The notes under the pieces: model-generated | What the model saw: the letters and a program-made list of their open reading frames with translations, nothing else | Told to the model about the DNA's origin: nothing | Databases searched by the model: none | Shown here: piece after piece, positions 59,637-64,000 of the stretch | How the letters are laid out: every line of letters begins with the position of its first letter | How positions within the stretch are numbered: the first letter of the stretch is position 1 | Assembly (NCBI RefSeq): GCF_002252505.1 | Contig: NZ_NNRL01000169.1 | Span: 62,001 to 126,000, forward strand | Length of the DNA: 64,000 nt | DNA from: Brucella grignonensis | Lineage (GTDB): Bacteria > Pseudomonadota > Alphaproteobacteria > Rhizobiales > Rhizobiaceae | Direction: 5' to 3' | Made by a program: the position numbers and the translations under genes

Positions 59637-60805
59637 GGAGCAGGAACGTCTTCAGCTGCCGGGATTTCTGTCTTCACATATTGTGGCACGCCGCCTTCAT
59701 AGCGCATCAGGACGACGGGACGCAGCGGCATGCCCGTTGTGCCAGCATAGGTAATTTTGCCCGTGACACCGTCAAAGTCCTTTATCGCGGCGATGGCATC
59801 ACGAATGGCACGCGGATCATCGGAGCCTGCTGTTTTCACCGCAGCATCGAGGATGAGTCCGATTTCGTAACCGTTTACTTCATAGGTCGATTCCGGCGCG
59901 TGTCCGGTGGTCTTGGCAAAAGATTTGTCGAAAGCCTCGAGCTTGCTGCCCGGTTCTGCATAGCCTGCGGCGGTGAAGATCACGCCATCCACCAGCTTGC
60001 CAAGGCCTTTGATGGTTGGTGTGTTGAGCGCATCGGCACCATAGACGGGTGTATCGACGCCAGCTGCACGCAACTGTTGGATGAAGGCCGGGAAATCCGG
60101 TTCGTAAGCCGCAGTCATGATGAGATCAGGTTTTTCGGCCAGATTTTTGATCTTGGTTACTTCGGCAGAAAAGTCGGGCTGGTTCATTGTGAAGGTGCCA
60201 CGGCCAATCACCTTGCCGCCCTTTTTCTCAAAAACCTTGCCAAAATATTCCGGCAGATTGGCGACATAGGTCGTATCTGGAGAGGTCAGGAGGTAGACGG
60301 ATTTTTTGCCTTCTGAAAGCGCGAAATCTGCAACCGCAGTGGCCTGCACATTGTCGGCCGGATAGGTGCCAAACATCACATCGCCGACAGCGACGCTGAG
60401 GATAGGTGCCGTGCCGCAGAACGTAAGTGTGGGAATGTTTAGAGGCTGAGTTAACTGGCCTGCGGCGATGGATGCATCGGCATCGCAAGGCGTGATCATG
60501 ACTTTTGCGCCCGCATCGATCAGTTCTTGCGCAACAGTTGCCGTCTGAGCGGTGTCGGTGCGGGTATCCTTGATGATCAGTTTTGCCTGATACTTTCCAC
60601 CCAGGCCACCCTTGGCGTTGATTTCGTCAATGGCCATGCGGAAACCAGCCAGTGAAGGCTGATCATAGGGAGCAAGGCCGCCGGTCTGGGCGGTGGCAAC
60701 GCCTATGATTATCTCTTCAGCTTTAGCCGTTGATGCTGTGGCTATTGCGAGTGCACAGACTGATGCTGCGAGCATGGAGCGCTGAATATAGTTGTGTTTA
60801 GACAT
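59633..60805 (-). CDS. Branched-chain amino-acid-type ABC substrate-binding protein
   Basis: 390 residues from the ATG at 60803-60805 (AAGGGG upstream); the longer frame to 60934 is not supported. Signal peptide to about residue 29 (STAKAEE). A type I periplasmic fold with IGVATAQTGGLAPYDQPSLAGFRMAIDEIN split near 33-60, and FCGTAPILSV. Ligand unknown; a neighbouring isochorismatase-family hydrolase could indicate an amide or ureido compound (weak inference). Confidence 0.9.
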   Translation of the reverse strand: MSKHNYIQRSMLAASVCALAIATASTAKAEEIIIGVATAQTGGLAPYDQPSLAGFRMAIDEINAKGGLGGKYQAKLIIKDTRTDTAQTATVAQELIDAGAKVMITPCDADASIAAGQLTQPLNIPTLTFCGTAPILSVAVGDVMFGTYPADNVQATAVADFALSEGKKSVYLLTSPDTTYVANLPEYFGKVFEKKGGKVIGRGTFTMNQPDFSAEVTKIKNLAEKPDLIMTAAYEPDFPAFIQQLRAAGVDTPVYGADALNTPTIKGLGKLVDGVIFTAAGYAEPGSKLEAFDKSFAKTTGHAPESTYEVNGYEIGLILDAAVKTAGSDDPRAIRDAIAAIKDFDGVTGKITYAGTTGMPLRPVVLMRYEGGVPQYVKTEIPAAEDVPAP

Positions 60806-60830
60806 CTTGTTTTTCCCCTTTGTTATGATC

Positions 60831-62714
60831 TTAGTTTTCGCTTTGGGTGTGTCGGGTGCGAGCGCTGCGGCTACCGAGATAAGCGGCAATGACATCCGGG
60901 TTTTTCTGAACTTCGGTTGGCAGGCCATCAGCAATTACCTTGCCATGGTCGATCACCACGATCCGCTCACACAGCCCCATTACCAGCCGCATGTCATGTT
61001 CGATGAGGATAATGCCGATCTGACGTTCTTTGCGAATTTCGGCCAGGATCGCGATCAGTTCAGCGGTTTCGACCGCGTTCATGCCTGCCGCCGGTTCATC
61101 GAGAAGCAGAAAACGTGGCTTTAGAACGAGGGCGCGGGCAATCTCCAGTCGGCGGCGCAATCCATAGGCAAGTCCGGCTGCCGTACGATCGGCTACATCG
61201 GCAAGTCCCATGCGCTGCAGTTCGCGCATTGCGGTGGCTTCGGCATGGACCAGATTAGGTTCGACTTGCCTTGCTGCGACCACTACATTTTCCATCACCG
61301 TCATACGCGGAAAAATACGGATATTCTGGAATGTGCGTGCGATGCCATGCCGGGCAAAACGAAAAGCGGTATGTGGTATAGGCTCGTTGCTGATGGAAAC
61401 GTGACCGGAACTGGGAACCACGTCACCGGAAATCATGTTGATGAATGTGGTCTTGCCAGCGCCGTTGGGACCTATGATACCGGTAATCATATTGGTGTGG
61501 AATTCAAGCGAGGCATCGTCCACGGCAACGACCCCCGCATATCGACGCGTCAGATGGTTTGTGATGATAGGCGTGTTATCTGGATTTCGATGCGGCTCGG
61601 CGGCGGCAGTTACTTTCGGGGATAATCCGAAGCGGCGGAGCAAATTGAGCTCCCCTTTGCCGAAAAGCCCTTCAGGACGTCGCCAGATAATGAGGATCAT
61701 CGCCAGTGCCAGTGCGCCCTGCGTCAGGCCGAATACTGGCGGAATATGGAAGCCCAGAATGTCGCCGCCACCCTCAAACCGCCTTACGACCTCGATAACA
61801 ATGGTGGTGGCAACAACACCGGAAAAGGCTCCTAGTGCGGAGTGCATCCCACCGACAATCAACATTGCAAGGATGGTGAAACCGAGATCGAAATAGAAGT
61901 CGCGCGGTGAGAATGCCCCAAGGAACTGTGCCAGCATGGCGCCCGCTGCCATCGCCACGACGATGCTGAGTACCCATGAAAACAACCATGCGGCACGATG
62001 ATTAACACCAACGGCAGCAGCACCGCGTTCGTCATCAGATGCGGCGCGTGCGGCAAGCCCGAAGGGGGTGTCGCGGAAAATGCGTGCTACAGTCAGTGCT
62101 GCGGCAGCCACAAGCACTGTGGTCCAAAGGCCGACATCACGCGGCACTCCATAGAATGGCTGGCTGCCGCGGGTGATTTCGCGCGCTGCCACGAGAACAG
62201 TGTAAATAATGATGAGCAACGCAAGTGTCGCAATTGGTGCGCTTGATCCGGACAAGCGCAGAAGCGGTATGCCGGTGATCAGACCTACGACTACGGCTGC
62301 CACCACCACCACGAGCAGGGCTCCCAGAAAAGGTAGCTGATAGCCAGCCAGGAAAGATGGCAGATCGCGTAAGGTTGTGGCCTGCATCGCTGCCGGCATC
62401 GTCAGAATGCCGGTGAGATAAGCGCCGATGCCCATGAATCCAGCGTGACCAAACGAGACGATGCCAGTATTGCCAGAAAAAATCTGCAACCCCACAACCG
62501 CCGTCAGCATGATTGCGGCATAGGCGACCACCCGTTGTATGGCGGGCCCGCCAAAGATGAATGCGATGATTGCAACAGCAATTATCAACAAAATCATTGC
62601 GGTACTGTCGACCAGTGCACTTCGAAGCGCAGTCGAAAGAAAACCACGATGTATAACCGGTGTCGTCGTCCGTGTGCTGCGCTCGAGCGACGACGAATGC
62701 GTGCTTGTTGTCAT
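60831..62714 (-). CDS. LivM-LivG fusion: ABC permease joined to ATPase
   Basis: 627 residues. Residues about 30-335 form a LivM permease (GNTGIVSFGHAGFMGIGAYL, FFDLGFTILAMLIVGG-like ending). Residues about 365-615 form a LivG ATPase: Walker A GPNGAGKTT, QNIRIFPRMTVMENV, Walker B FLLLDEPAAGMN, switch histidine in ILIEHDM. The signature region reads LAYGLRRRLEIARA, where LivG proteins usually have GEQRRLE, so the signature glutamate/glutamine is changed. The N-terminal 30 residues are Ser/Thr-rich. First gene of the operon. Confidence 0.92.
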   Translation of the reverse strand: MTTSTHSSSLERSTRTTTPVIHRGFLSTALRSALVDSTAMILLIIAVAIIAFIFGGPAIQRVVAYAAIMLTAVVGLQIFSGNTGIVSFGHAGFMGIGAYLTGILTMPAAMQATTLRDLPSFLAGYQLPFLGALLVVVVAAVVVGLITGIPLLRLSGSSAPIATLALLIIIYTVLVAAREITRGSQPFYGVPRDVGLWTTVLVAAAALTVARIFRDTPFGLAARAASDDERGAAAVGVNHRAAWLFSWVLSIVVAMAAGAMLAQFLGAFSPRDFYFDLGFTILAMLIVGGMHSALGAFSGVVATTIVIEVVRRFEGGGDILGFHIPPVFGLTQGALALAMILIIWRRPEGLFGKGELNLLRRFGLSPKVTAAAEPHRNPDNTPIITNHLTRRYAGVVAVDDASLEFHTNMITGIIGPNGAGKTTFINMISGDVVPSSGHVSISNEPIPHTAFRFARHGIARTFQNIRIFPRMTVMENVVVAARQVEPNLVHAEATAMRELQRMGLADVADRTAAGLAYGLRRRLEIARALVLKPRFLLLDEPAAGMNAVETAELIAILAEIRKERQIGIILIEHDMRLVMGLCERIVVIDHGKVIADGLPTEVQKNPDVIAAYLGSRSARTRHTQSEN

Positions 62715-62874
62715 GTTGTTCCCCGCAGAATTGGGTTCTGCTTTTCTTCAAACTAAGGCCAGTTTTTATTTTATGTCAATATCTCTTCACGATTGACGAG
62801 AATTAAAATTTCTGTAATTGAATCTGCATAACTTGCAGAACAGGCAAGATCGATTGGGGAAGGCAGAGGAAAAA

Positions 62875-63813
62875 ATGGCGATACGGGACGTCCTGATGCG
62901 CGGCGATCTGGCGCTTACTCCATCGGAGGAGAAGATCGTCAAGCTGCTTCTGACTGACTATCCGACGTCCGGTCTCGGTACTGCCACGAGCCTGGCTCGA
63001 AGGGCGGGGGTCAGTGATCCGACAGTCATTCGTCTGGTTATGAAGCTGGGTTTTGACGGCTTTGCCGATTTTCAGGCCAGGCTTTTAGCGGAAATTGAAT
63101 CCCGCCTTCACTCGCCACTGTTAATGATGGAAGCGAAGCGTGCCGATCAGGCCGCTACAAGTGCCAATCAGGCGGTGGTCATCACCTATATCCAGTCGGT
63201 TATCAATGCCCTCGACAAGGCGATGACGACCACTCCCGTTACCACCTATGATCGTGCTGCCAGAATTATCATGGAGGCCAAGGGGCAAGTCATGTTCCTG
63301 GGTGGACGTTTCAGCCGTCATGTGGCTGGAATGCTTGCCGGCTACATTTATCAGTTCCGGAGCGGTGTCGTCGATCTTGGAGCTTTGTCGGCCCAACAGT
63401 TTGATATCCTTGCCGATATGGGTAAGCGTGATGTCCTCGTTGTGTTCGATTATCGCCGTTATCAGCTCGATGTCGTCGCTTTTGCGAAACAGGCGGCGGC
63501 GCGTGGTGTGAAAATTGTGCTGTTCACCGATCCCTGGCTTTCACCTGTTTCGGAATATTCAGAGGCGAACATCGTCAGCCCGCAGGAAGTGACATCGCCT
63601 TACGATACTTTGGGGCCATCCATCGTGCAGATGGAAGCACTTGTTACCCACATTCTCTCCACGATTAGCGAGGCGACCCATAATCGTATCGAAGGGCTTG
63701 AGGAAGTGCGGCGGCAAAATGCCATTACGCTCGACAGCGTGAGGGATGATGGTCGCAACGGTTCGAATGAAGAACCGGAAATACGCGATTTTCCGGGGCC
63801 TAAATCACGATAG
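62875..63813 (+). CDS. MurR/RpiR family transcriptional regulator
   Basis: 312 residues from the ATG at 62875 (AGAGGA upstream). N-terminal HTH_6 domain (LTPSEEKIVKLLLTDYP...LARRAGVSDPTVIRLVMKLGFDGFADFQ) and a C-terminal SIS-like domain (GQVMFLGGRFSRHVAGMLA, RDVLVVFDYRRYQLDVVAFAKQA) in which a phosphosugar would normally bind. The C-terminus after about residue 285 is charged and low-complexity. Divergent from the LivMG operon, hence its likely regulator. Confidence 0.9.
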   Translation: MAIRDVLMRGDLALTPSEEKIVKLLLTDYPTSGLGTATSLARRAGVSDPTVIRLVMKLGFDGFADFQARLLAEIESRLHSPLLMMEAKRADQAATSANQAVVITYIQSVINALDKAMTTTPVTTYDRAARIIMEAKGQVMFLGGRFSRHVAGMLAGYIYQFRSGVVDLGALSAQQFDILADMGKRDVLVVFDYRRYQLDVVAFAKQAAARGVKIVLFTDPWLSPVSEYSEANIVSPQEVTSPYDTLGPSIVQMEALVTHILSTISEATHNRIEGLEEVRRQNAITLDSVRDDGRNGSNEEPEIRDFPGPKSR

Positions 63814-63863
63814 ATCAGCCCCAACCACCACAGGTTCAAGAATAAACAGAGGGAACACCTGAT

Positions 63864-64000
63864 ATGGTACATCCAACTATAAGGCGCGACGCTCCATTCG
63901 TTGCCGGTGAAACTGCAATTCTGCTCGTCGATATGCAGCGTATATGGCTTGAGCCCGGCCTTGATCCATCGCATCCCGAACGTGATGCGGATCATTATTT
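63864..64000 (+). CDS. Isochorismatase-family cysteine hydrolase, 3' end missing
   Basis: First 45 codons visible: VHPTIRRDAPFVAGETAILLVDMQRIWLEPG. The LLVDMQ aspartate is the catalytic Asp of the family (ureidoacrylate amidohydrolase, N-carbamoylsarcosine amidase, nicotinamidase, isochorismatase). GGGA precedes the ATG. It follows the RpiR regulator by 50 nt and is probably co-transcribed. Exact activity cannot be assigned from the fragment. Confidence 0.75.
   Translation, partial: MVHPTIRRDAPFVAGETAILLVDMQRIWLEPGLDPSHPERDADHY

Noticed and set aside
1..64000. tRNA, rRNA or CRISPR loci
   Set aside because: Reading through the intergenic regions, no cloverleaf-like, rRNA-like or regularly spaced repeat structure was recognised; a covariance-model scan would be decisive.

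Overview
The window looks like an alphaproteobacterium of the Brucella/Ochrobactrum group. Three things point there: about 103-bp palindromic repeats resembling the Bru-RS elements of Brucella, the types of the genes, and a BioMNY/TRAP/ABC-rich catabolic repertoire. Species cannot be fixed from the sequence alone. There is no rRNA, tRNA, CRISPR array, integrase or insertion sequence. The density of sugar transport and catabolism genes suits an accessory replicon or secondary chromosome (inference).

Layout. 1-3757: end of a 2-oxoglutarate-semialdehyde-type dehydrogenase, a haem-binding protein gene with a structured leader, an HdeD-papain-like fusion and a GlsB-type membrane protein. 4096-6040: biotin ECF transporter bioMNY. 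6293-21432: a self-contained sugar-PTS island holding a galactitol-type EIIABC, a DXR-like/SAF oxidoreductase, an acetoin-dehydrogenase-like E1 alpha/beta plus E2 set, a SorC regulator, an HPr-EI fusion, glucitol-type EIIABC, GutM and two unrecognised genes. 21999-31184: a ribose-type ABC importer, PfkB kinase, second SorC regulator and an aldolase/short-chain dehydrogenase fusion. 31334-33674: a DUF4139 exported protein and a small membrane protein. 33702-41012: a GntR-TRAP-idonate/gulonate dehydrogenase-UxuA-UxuB operon. 41510-46785: TAXI TRAP transporter with DUF1850 partner, and a sodium:alanine symporter. 46965-48606: an ECF sigma factor, its NrsF-type antisigma factor and an MXKDX-repeat protein with matching divergent promoters. 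48743-57210: stress and envelope genes, including a second dnaK-cbpA-cbpM set, decayed ydeP and clpB genes, DUF2171 and a Dyp peroxidase. 57359-64000: PaiB-like protein, a branched-chain amino-acid-type ABC importer with a LivM-LivG fusion, an RpiR regulator and the start of an isochorismatase-family hydrolase.

Most interesting region: the PTS island. Its enzymes fit a pathway not described to my knowledge. A PTS permease would import and phosphorylate a methyl-tetritol (2-C-methyl-D-erythritol) or a 1-deoxy-pentulose. The DXR-like enzyme would run its isomeroreductase reaction in the oxidative direction to give 1-deoxy-D-xylulose 5-phosphate, which is a methyl acyloin like acetoin. The acetoin-dehydrogenase-like complex would then cleave that to acetyl-CoA and glyceraldehyde 3-phosphate. 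A 10-bp motif, ACAAATGTTC, sits at the promoters of all three operons of the island and ties them together as one regulon. The function is an inference from gene content; the motif and gene order are directly visible.
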